64,000 nucleotides of DNA from an uncultured Eubacteriales bacterium (GTDB lineage Bacteria; Bacillota; Clostridia; Oscillospirales; CAG-272), in NCBI GenBank assembly GCA_900549725.1, contig URPL01000005.1, positions 30,738 to 94,737 on the forward strand. Reading direction: 5' to 3'. Position 1 is the stretch's first letter. Every line of letters starts with the position of its first letter. The notes beneath the pieces were generated by a model that made no database searches, had not been told where the DNA came from, and saw only the letters and a list, made by a program, of their open reading frames with translations. The position numbers and the translations under genes are program-made. Below are positions 17,051-24,623 of this stretch, piece after piece.

Positions 17051-18165
17051 CTCTGCAAAGCGCTTGCAAGCGGCTGCAGTGCGGCGTTTTGATAGTAGTG
17101 GCACAGGATTTTTTCATAGTCCCAGCCCTGCCGCGCATACAGCTCCGCCCCCCATTGCGAAAGCCCGACGCCGTGCCCGTATCCGTGCACGGTGAAAAGA
17201 AGCGTCTGCCCCTGCTGCTCCATGGAAAAGCAGGAAGAGCGCAGCCCCAGCGCCAGCCGCGCCGCCGTTCCGCCGAGCGTCAGCTCTCCAAAAGAAAAGG
17301 AGAGCACATATCCCTGCGCATCCCGCGCAAGAGAAACCTCCGCCGCTTCATCCGCAACGGTATACCCCTTTTCCCGCAGCGCTTTTGCAAGTGCCTGTTT
17401 TGTAAATTCCGCCTTGGTTTCAAAGCCCTGCAGCCCCGCGCCCTCCGGCGAGCAAACGGGAACAAGATATGCGCGGGAGGAAGCAAACACGTGTGCGCTG
17501 TCCGCCGTATATCCGCCGCACATGGAAAAGAAGAAGGTCTGGCATACCTCCCCGCCGCAGCACATGACCTGCCCCGCCGTGTCCCGACAAGCGGCGCGCA
17601 CGGGGCAATCCTGTGCCTCTTCCGCCGTGCTGAATGCCATGCACTGACGGCTGTTTGTACACAAAACCGCGCCGTCATGCTCTTCCTTTGTGCTGTGCAG
17701 CAGCTTGTACACAGTGTAGCTGCGTACCGCAACGGAGCAGGCGCGCAGCGCCTGGGCGGAAAACGATGCGGGCACCTCCGCCCGCGTTACGCGATAGACG
17801 TATTCCTCAAGCTCCATTTCCAGGATTTCTTCCCCATGCCGCACCGTTACCGTTTCAAACGGTGTTGCGGGCGACGCCGCATCCGCCGTCTGCGTGGGCA
17901 TTTCTTCCGATGTTGCGGCGAAATCGGAAACACTCTGAATATCGTTCGTCTCGACAGCGGCACCCTCCTTTTCCGCAGCCGCAGGCAGCACAGCCTCCTG
18001 CCCCTGCACATCGGCAGCCGTTTCTGCTTCGCCGTGCGGGGCGGCATGTGCCGCAATCTGCGCTGTTTGCCGCGCGGTGCCGGGCAGGCAGCGCAGTGCA
18101 ACCGCCGTCGGCACCACCATGGTAAATGCCGTAAATATTCCGAAATAACAGAAAATCCGTCTCAT
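17047..18165 (-). CDS. spoIID: SpoIID/LytB domain protein (stage II sporulation protein D-like)
   Basis: A 372-residue protein with a hydrophobic N-terminus (MRRIFCYFGIFTAFTMVVP), a low-complexity Ala/Glu/Thr linker (about 30-105), then the SpoIID domain: LEEYVYRVTRAEVPASF, ALRACSVAVRSYTVYKL, MCGGYTADSAHVFA and the C-terminal VHGYGHGVGLSQWGAELYA. SpoIID is a lytic transglycosylase that removes denuded glycan strands during engulfment. GGGGAG lies five bases before the ATG. I see no spoIIQ or spoIIID beside it, so SpoIID versus an SpoIID-like amidase enhancer (LytB) is not certain. Confidence 0.88.
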   Translation of the reverse strand: MRRIFCYFGIFTAFTMVVPTAVALRCLPGTARQTAQIAAHAAPHGEAETAADVQGQEAVLPAAAEKEGAAVETNDIQSVSDFAATSEEMPTQTADAASPATPFETVTVRHGEEILEMELEEYVYRVTRAEVPASFSAQALRACSVAVRSYTVYKLLHSTKEEHDGAVLCTNSRQCMAFSTAEEAQDCPVRAACRDTAGQVMCCGGEVCQTFFFSMCGGYTADSAHVFASSRAYLVPVCSPEGAGLQGFETKAEFTKQALAKALREKGYTVADEAAEVSLARDAQGYVLSFSFGELTLGGTAARLALGLRSSCFSMEQQGQTLLFTVHGYGHGVGLSQWGAELYARQGWDYEKILCHYYQNAALQPLASALQS

Positions 18166-18469
18166 TGTTCTCCCCTTCTTTCTCGGACTGAAGACAAAGA
18201 GGCAGCACCCTTTGCCTATCCGAATTGTTGCCGTGCGCAGCGCTTTTTTTGCACGCATCGGGAAATTTTTCCAAAGAAAGCGTTATAAATGCCCCTACAC
18301 CCTATGCATCCCGGAAAGAAAACAGAAGCAAAGGGAAGCGGCATTCCCCGCGGCGCGGGAAAGCGGCGCCGCCTTTTGCAGAACCTTCCCGGTTGCCGCA
18401 AAGCACGCTCAAAAAAATTTTCGTTTCCCTGTCACACTTTCCAGACTTCTGTGTTAACTATTGTTGAGG
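18166..18469. other. Non-coding stretch upstream of spoIID
   Basis: No supportable gene. It must hold the minus-strand promoter of spoIID, but I could not pick a convincing sigma-A or sigma-E element. Short frames crossing it lack ribosome-binding sites. Confidence 0.6.
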
Positions 18470-18592
18470 AGATTGGCGGAGGGCATCACATTGTCCGAGT
18501 GATGCGGTTCGCCCGCAGAGGGCGCCGGCAGGCGCAAAACCCGTCTTTCATGTGCGGCGGGGCCTGCCGCATGCTCTCTGCCCTCGCTTTTT
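18470..18592 (+). ncRNA. Candidate structured RNA, class unassigned
   Basis: About 120 bases with compact pairing. A closing stem joins GCG-AGG (18476-18482, one bulged G) to CCTCGC (18582-18587). Inside lie three hairpins: GCATCAC (18483-18489) with GTGATGC (18499-18505); CGCCC (18510-18514) with GGGCG (18520-18524); and CGGCAGGC (18526-18533) with GCCTGCCG (18562-18569), the last enclosing CCCG/CGGG. The closing stem is followed directly by a six-base T-run, as for an independently terminated transcript. It lacks the SRP GGAAGGA motif. A 6S RNA is possible but not shown; the upstream promoter is weak. Confidence 0.45.
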
Positions 18593-18650
18593 TATTGCCT
18601 GTTTTCCCGGCGCTCATATGCCGCCGCCCGCCATAAAACCATAAAAAAAC

Positions 18651-18692
18651 ACAGCCCATGGCTGCAAAAAGGTCATGGGCTGTATGGATTTT
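18651..18692. terminator. Bidirectional terminator hairpin
   Basis: ACAGCCCATG (18651-18660) pairs with CATGGGCTGT (18674-18683). Seven A's precede it (a U-run on the minus strand) and ATTTTT follows it on the plus strand. Confidence 0.8.
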
Positions 18693-18782
18693 TCGACGCT
18701 TTCACAGGCACCGCTTTCTTTCTTCAAAGGTGCTTCAAAAGTCGCGCTTGAGATAGCGATTTTTCAAATTGGATAAAGCAAG

Positions 18783-18816
18783 GGGCAGGCGCCGCGGTTT
18801 ACCGCAAGCCCTGCCC
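18783..18816 (-). terminator. Hairpin downstream of carD
   Basis: GGGCAGG (18783-18789) pairs with CCTGCCC (18810-18816) with an inner GCGG/CCGC stem. The following minus-strand sequence (CTTGCTTTA) is only weakly U-rich. Confidence 0.45.
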
Positions 18817-18850
18817 ACATCCTTTTGATTGTCGGCGGCAATTCCCGCCG

Positions 18851-19363
18851 TTACGCGCCCGCCTCTTCGCCGCGGCGCTGCGCAATATAGTCCTTCACAC
18901 CGGAAAACGGAATCCCCAGCACAATGGAAAGCTCCGTAAACAGGCATTTTCTTGCCCGCGCTTCATAGTCCAGATCCACCTCGGGCATGCGCTTGTGCAG
19001 CCGCAGCATTTGCTCGCGCCGCATGCGAACGGTCTTGATAATGCGCACATAGCTCTCGGGAGTCTGCTCGCCGAACACCGTGCGATAGGCCTCCTTGCGT
19101 GCCTTTTCCACGGGAACGGTGATCTGTGCGATCTGATCGATTCGGTCGATCAGGCTGTTCGCCGCGCTGCGGTCGATCAGCGCGCGCATCACAACGCAGT
19201 CATTGTCCACCGGCGTATAAATCACGGAGCCCGTATTTTCATGATACGGCCGCAAAGCATAAAAAGTGCGCGAGTCCGTTTTGTCAAAGGGAGAGGGGCA
19301 AATATCCGTTACCTCGCACACTCCGTGAATTCCGTAAATCATGTAATCGCCGATTGCAAACAT
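18851..19363 (-). CDS. CarD family transcriptional regulator
   Basis: A 170-residue protein. Residues 1-60 form the CarD/RNA-polymerase-interacting Tudor-like domain (MFAIGDYMIYGIHGVCEV, then SRTFYALRPY and VIYTPVDND), followed by a helical DNA-binding domain (EKARKEAYRTVFGE, MLRLHKRMP). CarD proteins bind the RNA polymerase beta subunit and stabilise open complexes. AAAGGAAC precedes the ATG. It is divergent from uraA and has its own promoter. Confidence 0.93.
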   Translation of the reverse strand: MFAIGDYMIYGIHGVCEVTDICPSPFDKTDSRTFYALRPYHENTGSVIYTPVDNDCVVMRALIDRSAANSLIDRIDQIAQITVPVEKARKEAYRTVFGEQTPESYVRIIKTVRMRREQMLRLHKRMPEVDLDYEARARKCLFTELSIVLGIPFSGVKDYIAQRRGEEAGA

Positions 19364-19399
19364 TGCCTTGTTCCTTTCGCCCCCGAATTTCTTACGAAT

Positions 19400-19405
19400 A
19401 TTATA
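19400..19405 (-). promoter_or_regulatory. Extended -10 of the carD promoter
   Basis: Minus strand TATAAT preceded by TGG, 37 bases before carD. The -35 region is poor, so it probably relies on the extended -10. Confidence 0.55.
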
Positions 19406-19571
19406 CCATGTTTTTAAGAAAAGCGGTAGTGTCGTTTATTATTTGTTTATAATTTTTTTACAATTTGTGCGCTGCGGCAAAAAATCCCCGTCCCATAGGC
19501 GTTTTCTGCCTTTTTCGGCAATGCGGCATGCCTGTTTTTTCAATTTTTGCGCAATTCTTTGAAAATTTCTC

Positions 19572-19600
19572 TTGCATTTTTCACGGCGGTATGCTATACT
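19572..19600 (+). promoter_or_regulatory. Sigma-A-like promoter of uraA
   Basis: TTGCAT (19572-19577), a 17-base spacer, and TATACT (19595-19600) preceded by TGC. Confidence 0.8.
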
Positions 19601-19620
19601 GCATCGAAAGCAATCTTTAA

Positions 19621-19713
19621 GCGCGGTACCGTGATGCCGGCAAGATGCGAAAAAGAAAAGATTTCTGCCTTTTTGCGCAATTTTGCCTTATCCGGTGCGG
19701 GTAAGGCTTTTTT
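19621..19713 (+). promoter_or_regulatory. PyrR-type transcription attenuator of uraA
   Basis: Three overlapping hairpins. (1) Anti-antiterminator 19621-19641: CGGTA/TGCCG closes the hexaloop CCGTGA, which fits the PyrR binding-loop pattern CNGNGA. (2) Antiterminator 19639-19687: GGCAAGAT-GCG-AAAAAG pairs with CTTTTT-CGC-ATTTTGCC. (3) Intrinsic terminator 19685-19713: GCCTTATCC pairs with GGGTAAGGC, then TTTTTT. Hairpin 1 shares bases with the 5' arm of 2, and 2 shares GCC with the terminator, so they are mutually exclusive in pairs. In known cases, UMP-bound PyrR stabilises hairpin 1 and switches the gene off. pyrR is not in this window. Confidence 0.8.
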
Positions 19714-19751
19714 GATTGTTCTGATTTCAGACAAAAAGGAAGGTATCGGAA

Positions 19752-21173
19752 ATGAAGCTTGTATACGATGTCAAAGACAACCCGCGCAACAGTTCCATGA
19801 AGTTCGGCCAGATGCTCGTGTTTGCAGTGCAGCAGCTGCTGGCAATTATGGCGGCAACCATCGCCGTGCCGAATATCGTCGGCAACGGCCTGACCCCGTC
19901 CTCCGCGCTCATGGGCGCAGGAGTCGGCACACTTGTGTACCTTTTGTTCACCAAATTCCGCAGCCCCGTGTTTCTCGGCTCTTCGTTCGCTTTCATCGGC
20001 TCCATGCTCTCTGCCTTTGCAGGCGGCGTTTCCATGCAGCTCGGCTTCCTCGGCTTGGTTCTGGGCGCGGTTTTTGCCGGCCTTGTGTATGTTATCATCG
20101 CAATCATTGTAAAATTTGCAGGGGTTGCATGGATCGATAAGCTTATGCCGCCCGTCGTTATCGGGCCGACCGTTGCGATCATCGGTCTTTCCCTTGCACC
20201 CAACGCTATCAGTGACCTCACCGGCGGTGCAGCCTTTGACAGCGCAACCGGCTCCTTTATGATGACCCCGCATATCGCGATCTGCATCCTGTGCGGCCTT
20301 GTCACGCTGATTGTTACCATGCTGTGCTCCGTATTCGGCAAGAAAATGGTCAAACTCATTCCGTTCATTCTCGGCATTCTGGCAGGCTATGCCGTTGCAA
20401 CCGTGTTCACCCTCATCGGCATGGCAAACGGCAACGAGGCGCTTCAAATCGTTGATTTCACCCCGTTTGTCAACGCGTTCTCCACAATCAACTTCGAGAG
20501 CTTCTTCTCTGTGCCGATGATTACCTTCACGGAAGCCTTCAAGGGCATCGGCGAGCTGAACGGCTCCTACATCGCAACAATCGCCGTCGCCTACATTCCC
20601 GTCGCCTTCGTCGTCTTTGCGGAACACCTTGCAGATCATAAAAACCTTTCCACCATCATTAACCGCGACCTGACCAAGGACCCCGGCCTTTGCCGCACGC
20701 TGCTGGGCGACGGTGTCGGCTCCGTTGCGGGCACACTCTTCGGCGGCTGCCCCAATACCACCTACGGCGAATCCATCGGCTGCGTCGCCATCACAAAAAA
20801 TGCCTCCGTGTGCACCATTCTGACGACCGCCGTGATGTGCATTCTGATCGCCTTCCTCACCCCGTTCGTCTGCTTCCTTGAAACCATTCCCAACTGCGTC
20901 ATGGGCGGCGTGTGCATCGCACTGTACGGCTTCATCGCAGTCTCCGGCCTGAAAATGCTGCAGAGCGTAAATCTTGACAAAAACCGCAACCTGTTCACCG
21001 CCTCCGTTATTCTAATCGCAGGCATCGGCAACTTTGCGCTGACCTTCGGCAAGGTCACCCTGCGTACCGTCGCAGTCGCCCTGATTCTCGGCATCCTGAC
21101 AAACTTCATCCTGCGCAAGCACAAGCACCATGCGCCCGAAAGCACCGAGGTCGAAAATCAGATCATCAAATAA
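19752..21173 (+). CDS. uraA: Uracil-xanthine permease family protein (NCS2), uracil permease
   Basis: A 473-residue NCS2 transporter with about fourteen membrane segments. Visible family motifs are FAVQQLLAIMAATIAVPNIVG near the start, VFLGSSFAFIGSM, the substrate-site TFTEAFKGIGELNGS/VFAEHLADHKNL segment and the Q/N motif GGCPNTTYGESIGCVAITKN. UraA imports uracil with protons. Uracil specificity is supported by the preceding PyrR-type attenuator. AAGGAAGG precedes the ATG. It ends 20 bases before a strong terminator. Confidence 0.95.
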   Translation: MKLVYDVKDNPRNSSMKFGQMLVFAVQQLLAIMAATIAVPNIVGNGLTPSSALMGAGVGTLVYLLFTKFRSPVFLGSSFAFIGSMLSAFAGGVSMQLGFLGLVLGAVFAGLVYVIIAIIVKFAGVAWIDKLMPPVVIGPTVAIIGLSLAPNAISDLTGGAAFDSATGSFMMTPHIAICILCGLVTLIVTMLCSVFGKKMVKLIPFILGILAGYAVATVFTLIGMANGNEALQIVDFTPFVNAFSTINFESFFSVPMITFTEAFKGIGELNGSYIATIAVAYIPVAFVVFAEHLADHKNLSTIINRDLTKDPGLCRTLLGDGVGSVAGTLFGGCPNTTYGESIGCVAITKNASVCTILTTAVMCILIAFLTPFVCFLETIPNCVMGGVCIALYGFIAVSGLKMLQSVNLDKNRNLFTASVILIAGIGNFALTFGKVTLRTVAVALILGILTNFILRKHKHHAPESTEVENQIIK

Positions 21174-21192
21174 GCATCCAAGCACTCTTTTT

Positions 21193-21219
21193 GCGGCGCC
21201 CCTTATCGGGCGCCGCTTT
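21193..21219. terminator. Shared terminator of uraA and the ClpP-like gene
   Basis: GCGGCGCCC (21193-21201) pairs with GGGCGCCGC (21208-21216), followed by TTTCTG and TTTTTG. The stop codon of the minus-strand gene (21203-21205) lies in the loop. Confidence 0.8.
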
Positions 21220-21970
21220 CTGTTTTTGTTTCCTTTTGTGCCCTTGCTTCTTTTGCCTGCGCCCGCAGCGCCCCGATCGCCTCGCTCAGCCCGCCGACGC
21301 TGTCAATGATGCCGAATTGCACCGCCTCCGCACCGTCGATAATCGTGCCGACATCCGTTGCAATGTCGTCCGTACGCATAGTCAGCTCCCGCACGCATGC
21401 CTCGGCGGCATGGGAATGTGCCGCAATAAATGTGAATATCCGCTGCTGCATCTTGGAAAAATAAGAAAAGGTCTGCGGCACACCGACTACAAGCCCGCTC
21501 ATGCGCACGGGGTGCAGCGTCATGGTTGCGCTCGGCACAATAAACGATCGCTTTGCGGCGACGGCAAGCGGCACACCGATGGAATGCCCGCCGCCCAGCA
21601 CCAAAGAAACCGTCGGCTTTTTCATGCTTGCCACAAGCTCCGCCAATGCAAGCCCCGCCTCCACATCCCCACCGGCGGTATTGAGAATAAGCAAAAGCCC
21701 GTCGATGCCGTCGTCCTCTTCAATCCCCACCAAAAGCGGGATCAGCTGCTCATATTTTGTTGTTTTTGCGCCCGCGCCGAGCAAATAATGCCCCTCGATC
21801 TGCCCGATCACCGTTACGGTATAAAAGGTATATCCTCCGCTGCGGCATACCGCGCCGCAGGGCTCCGAAAGCACTGCATCGCCGTCGCTGTCCCGCGGCG
21901 GCACGGGCTGCGGCAGCTCCGCCGAAAAATCGATATCATAAAGGCGCTGCTCCCGATTTGTTTTTTGCAT
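21203..21970 (-). CDS. ClpP/crotonase-fold protease, TepA-like
   Basis: A 255-residue protein with a poorly conserved N-terminus (1-65) and a ClpP-fold domain: GIDGLLLILNTAGGDVEAGLALAELV, the nucleophile motif GGGHSIGVPLAVAAKR (Ser in GHS) and MTLHPVRMSG. This matches the YmfB/TepA branch (translocation-enhancing protein) rather than true ClpP. No signal peptide. The ATG at 21970 has GGGGGAAAG upstream; a longer frame lacks a site. It converges on uraA. Substrate unknown. Confidence 0.83.
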   Translation of the reverse strand: MQKTNREQRLYDIDFSAELPQPVPPRDSDGDAVLSEPCGAVCRSGGYTFYTVTVIGQIEGHYLLGAGAKTTKYEQLIPLLVGIEEDDGIDGLLLILNTAGGDVEAGLALAELVASMKKPTVSLVLGGGHSIGVPLAVAAKRSFIVPSATMTLHPVRMSGLVVGVPQTFSYFSKMQQRIFTFIAAHSHAAEACVRELTMRTDDIATDVGTIIDGAEAVQFGIIDSVGGLSEAIGALRAQAKEARAQKETKTESGAR

Positions 21971-22030
21971 ATTCTTTCCCCCTCTCCTTAGTAGCATGAA
22001 CAAAAAAGGCGGATTTTATCATTTTTATCA

Positions 22031-22059
22031 TTTACATTTAGCAAAAACTGTTGTATAAT
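22031..22059 (+). promoter_or_regulatory. Sigma-A-like promoter of the pduL operon
   Basis: TTTACA (22031-22036), a 17-base spacer, and TATAAT (22054-22059). Confidence 0.8.
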
Positions 22060-22102
22060 AGGTTGGTATGGAAATATTTCAGCAATGGAAGGAGAACCAT
22101 CA

Positions 22103-22681
22103 ATGAAAAATCAAATTCTTGTGGAAACCTCCGCGCGTCATGTCCATCTGACCCGAGAGCATATCGAAGTGCTTTTCGGGAAAGGCTATGAGCTCACGGT
22201 AAAGAAAATGCTCAGCCAGCCCGGTCAGTTTGCCAGCAACGAGCGCGTGGAAGTCGTCGGACCGAAAAAGTCCATTCCGGGCGTCAGCATTCTCGGCCCT
22301 GCCCGCAGCGCGGATCAGGTTGAGGTGTCCTTCACCGATGCGCGTACGCTCGGGCTGAGCGCACCCGTGCGCGAAAGCGGCGATATTGCCGGCTCCGCCC
22401 CCTGCAAGCTTGTCGGCCCCTGCGGTGAACTGGAGCTTTCCGAAGGGGTGATCGTGGCAAAGCGCCATATCCATCTCACTCCCGAAGATGCCGCGGAATA
22501 CGGCGTCCGGGACAAGCAGATTGTTTCCGTTGCAATCGATTCCGGCCTTGGCAGAAAAACGGTCTTTGATGATGTGGTCGTCCGCGTCAGCAAGTCCTAT
22601 GCAGCCGCAATGCACATTGATACCGATGAAGCAAACGCATCCTGCGCGTTCGGCACTGTCATGGGCGAAATCCGCAAATAA
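22103..22681 (+). CDS. pduL: Phosphate propanoyltransferase, PduL type
   Basis: A 192-residue PduL phosphotransacylase of two pseudo-symmetric beta barrels. The first half has SARHVHLTREHIEVLFG and the second VIVAKRHIHLTPEDAAEYG, each supplying zinc-binding histidines. PduL exchanges acyl-CoA and acyl phosphate. There is no N-terminal encapsulation peptide (the protein starts directly at the domain), so it is probably the cytosolic form used for acetate formation, not a microcompartment enzyme. AAGGAG precedes the ATG. First gene of an operon with an IscU-like scaffold and a GGGtGRT protein. Confidence 0.93.
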   Translation: MKNQILVETSARHVHLTREHIEVLFGKGYELTVKKMLSQPGQFASNERVEVVGPKKSIPGVSILGPARSADQVEVSFTDARTLGLSAPVRESGDIAGSAPCKLVGPCGELELSEGVIVAKRHIHLTPEDAAEYGVRDKQIVSVAIDSGLGRKTVFDDVVVRVSKSYAAAMHIDTDEANASCAFGTVMGEIRK

Positions 22682-22706
22682 GCAAAATCAAAAAGGAGAA
22701 AAGAAC

Positions 22707-23423
22707 ATGAGCAAAGAATTTTCCTGCGAGTATGCCATGAGCAAGGAAGTTGCAGGGATGTGTGTGGTCGCAAAAGGCCCCGATCACGGTCCCGCTCCCA
22801 TCCCCGAAGAGGGCAAATGGGTACAGGCAAAGGAGATCAAGGATATCTCCGCATATACGCACGGCGTGGGCTGGTGCGCTCCGCAGCAGGGCGCCTGCAA
22901 GCTCTCTCTGAATGTCAAAAACGGTATCATTGAGGAGGCGCTTGTGGAAACCGTCGGATGTTCCGGTATGACGCACTCCGCCGCAATGGCAGCGGAAATT
23001 CTGCCGGGCAAAACGATTTTGGAAGCGCTGAATACGGACCTTGTCTGTGATGCGATCAACACCGCAATGCGCGAGCTGTTTCTGCAGATCGTTTACGGCC
23101 GTTCCCAATCCGCGTTCTCCGAGGGCGGTCTTGTCATCGGCGCGGGCATGGAGGATCTTGGAAAGGGTGCGCGCTCCATGGTCGGCACCATGTACGGAAC
23201 CCGCGCAAAGGGCGTGCGCTACCTCGAAATGACCGAGGGCTACTGCACCAGAATGGCGCTGGACAAGGACGATCAGGTCATCGGCTATGAGTTCGTTTCC
23301 CTGGGCAAAATGACCGATTTTATCAAAGCCGGCATGGAGCCCAACGAAGCATATGAAAAATCCAAGGGCACGTACGGCCGTTTCAGTGAAGCAGTCAAGT
23401 ACATTGACCCGCGCAAAGAATAA
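22707..23423 (+). CDS. Iron-sulfur cluster assembly scaffold-like protein (IscU/NifU-like, GGGtGRT partner)
   Basis: A 238-residue protein. Residues 50-130 resemble the IscU/NifU N-terminal fold: GVGWCAPQQGACKLSLN, then ETVGCSGMTHSAAMAAEILPG, comparable with the GCG...A..LL.GK segment of IscU. Cysteines at 57, 64, 85, 114 and 180 are candidates for cluster ligands. The C-terminal third (GAGMEDLGKGARSMVGTMYG) has no counterpart in IscU. AAGGAG lies just before ATG 22707. It is followed 14 bases later by the GGGtGRT gene; the two are usually paired in Clostridia. Real scaffold activity is unproven. Confidence 0.82.
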   Translation: MSKEFSCEYAMSKEVAGMCVVAKGPDHGPAPIPEEGKWVQAKEIKDISAYTHGVGWCAPQQGACKLSLNVKNGIIEEALVETVGCSGMTHSAAMAAEILPGKTILEALNTDLVCDAINTAMRELFLQIVYGRSQSAFSEGGLVIGAGMEDLGKGARSMVGTMYGTRAKGVRYLEMTEGYCTRMALDKDDQVIGYEFVSLGKMTDFIKAGMEPNEAYEKSKGTYGRFSEAVKYIDPRKE

Positions 23424-23437
23424 GGAGGATAGGCGCA

Positions 23438-24436
23438 ATGGCACAATTTGAAGGTTACGAAAGACGCGAAGCGAAAATTCTCGCGGCGCTGAAAGAATAT
23501 GGCATCTCCTCCATCGATGAGTGCAGGGAAATCACCCTTGCCAAGGGCATTGACTGCGATGTGATCGTCCGCTCCACGCAGCCCATCTGCTTTGAAAACG
23601 CCGTTTGGGCTTACACCGTCGGCGCCGCTATCGCCCTGAAGGCAGGCTGCACCAAGGCTGCAGACGCAGCCGCTATGATCGGCGTCGGGCTGCAGTCCTT
23701 CTGCATTCCCGGTTCTGTTGCGGAAAACCGCAAGGTCGGCCTGGGCCACGGAAACCTCGGCAAAATGCTGCTCAGCGAACAGACCGAGTGCTTCTGCTTT
23801 TTGGCAGGCCATGAATCCTTTGCAGCCGCAGAGGGCGCAATCAAAATCGCTCTGAACGCAAACAAGGTGCGGCAAAAGCCCCTGCGCGTGATTCTGAACG
23901 GTCTTGGCAAGGATGCCGCGTTCATCATCTCCCGCATCAACGGCTTCACCTATGTCAAAACCGAGTTTGATCCGTATTCCGAGACGGTCAGGGTTGTGGA
24001 AGAAACCGCATACTCCGAAGGCCCGCGCGCAGCCGTCCGCTGCTACGGCGCAGACAATGTGCCCGAGGGCGTTGCCATCATGAAGCTTGAGAATGTCGGC
24101 GTTTCCATCACCGGCAACTCCACCAACCCCACCCGCTTCCAGCATCCCGTTGCAGGCACCTACAAGAAATGGTGCGTGGAAAACGGCGTGAAATATTTCT
24201 CCGTGGCCTCCGGCGGCGGCACAGGCCGTACTCTCCACCCGGACAACATGGCTGCCGGCCCGTCCTCCTACGGCATGACCGACACCATGGGCCGTATGCA
24301 TTCCGATGCGCAGTTCGCAGGTTCCTCCTCCGTTCCGGCGCATGTGGAAATGATGGGCCTCATCGGCATGGGCAACAACCCCATGGTCGGCGCAACGGTT
24401 GCCGTTGCAGTCGCAGTGGAAGAAGCCTGCAAATAA
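23438..24436 (+). CDS. GGGtGRT protein
   Basis: A 332-residue protein carrying the name-giving motif GGGTGRT at residues 259-265. Other recognisable blocks are TLAKGIDCDVIVRSTQPICFENAVWAY, FCIPGSVAENRKVGLGHGNLGKMLL and FAGSSSVPAHVEMMGLIGMGNNPMVGATVAVAVAVEEA. Cysteines at 40, 51, 71, 89, 118 and 120 cluster in the N-terminal half. No signal peptide or membrane span. The family has no established function; it nearly always travels with the IscU-like partner upstream, which suggests a metal or sulfur-linked role. The gene ends at a strong terminator. Confidence 0.85.
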   Translation: MAQFEGYERREAKILAALKEYGISSIDECREITLAKGIDCDVIVRSTQPICFENAVWAYTVGAAIALKAGCTKAADAAAMIGVGLQSFCIPGSVAENRKVGLGHGNLGKMLLSEQTECFCFLAGHESFAAAEGAIKIALNANKVRQKPLRVILNGLGKDAAFIISRINGFTYVKTEFDPYSETVRVVEETAYSEGPRAAVRCYGADNVPEGVAIMKLENVGVSITGNSTNPTRFQHPVAGTYKKWCVENGVKYFSVASGGGTGRTLHPDNMAAGPSSYGMTDTMGRMHSDAQFAGSSSVPAHVEMMGLIGMGNNPMVGATVAVAVAVEEACK

Positions 24437-24461
24437 GCAAAAACCTGTCCCAAAGCACACT

Positions 24462-24496
24462 GCGGGGCGCACCTTTTAAGTGCGCCCCGCTTTTTT
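24462..24496 (+). terminator. Terminator of the pduL/IscU-like/GGGtGRT operon
   Basis: GCGGGGCGCAC (24462-24472) pairs with GTGCGCCCCGC (24480-24490), followed by six T's. Confidence 0.92.
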
Positions 24497-24561
24497 GTTT
24501 CTCCGCCGAAAAAAAGCCTGCGTGGGGTAAGACCCCCTTTTCAGACCCGCTTTGCTAGCAG

Positions 24562-24594
24562 AAAAAAGCAGGCAGGGCGCAACGCCCTGCCTGC
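24562..24594 (-). terminator. Terminator of the SLH-GH16 gene
   Basis: GCAGGCAGGGCG (24568-24579) and CGCCCTGCCTGC (24583-24594) form a perfect stem around a three-base loop; on the minus strand it is followed by TTTTTT. Confidence 0.9.
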
Positions 24595-24623
24595 CAAGCA
24601 ATCCTCACGATTGCCGCGGTGTT

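Noticed and set aside
18470..18592. Signal recognition particle RNA or a tRNA for the structured segment
   Set aside because: The GGAAGGA SRP loop is missing and there is no tRNA T-loop or acceptor pairing; left as unassigned.
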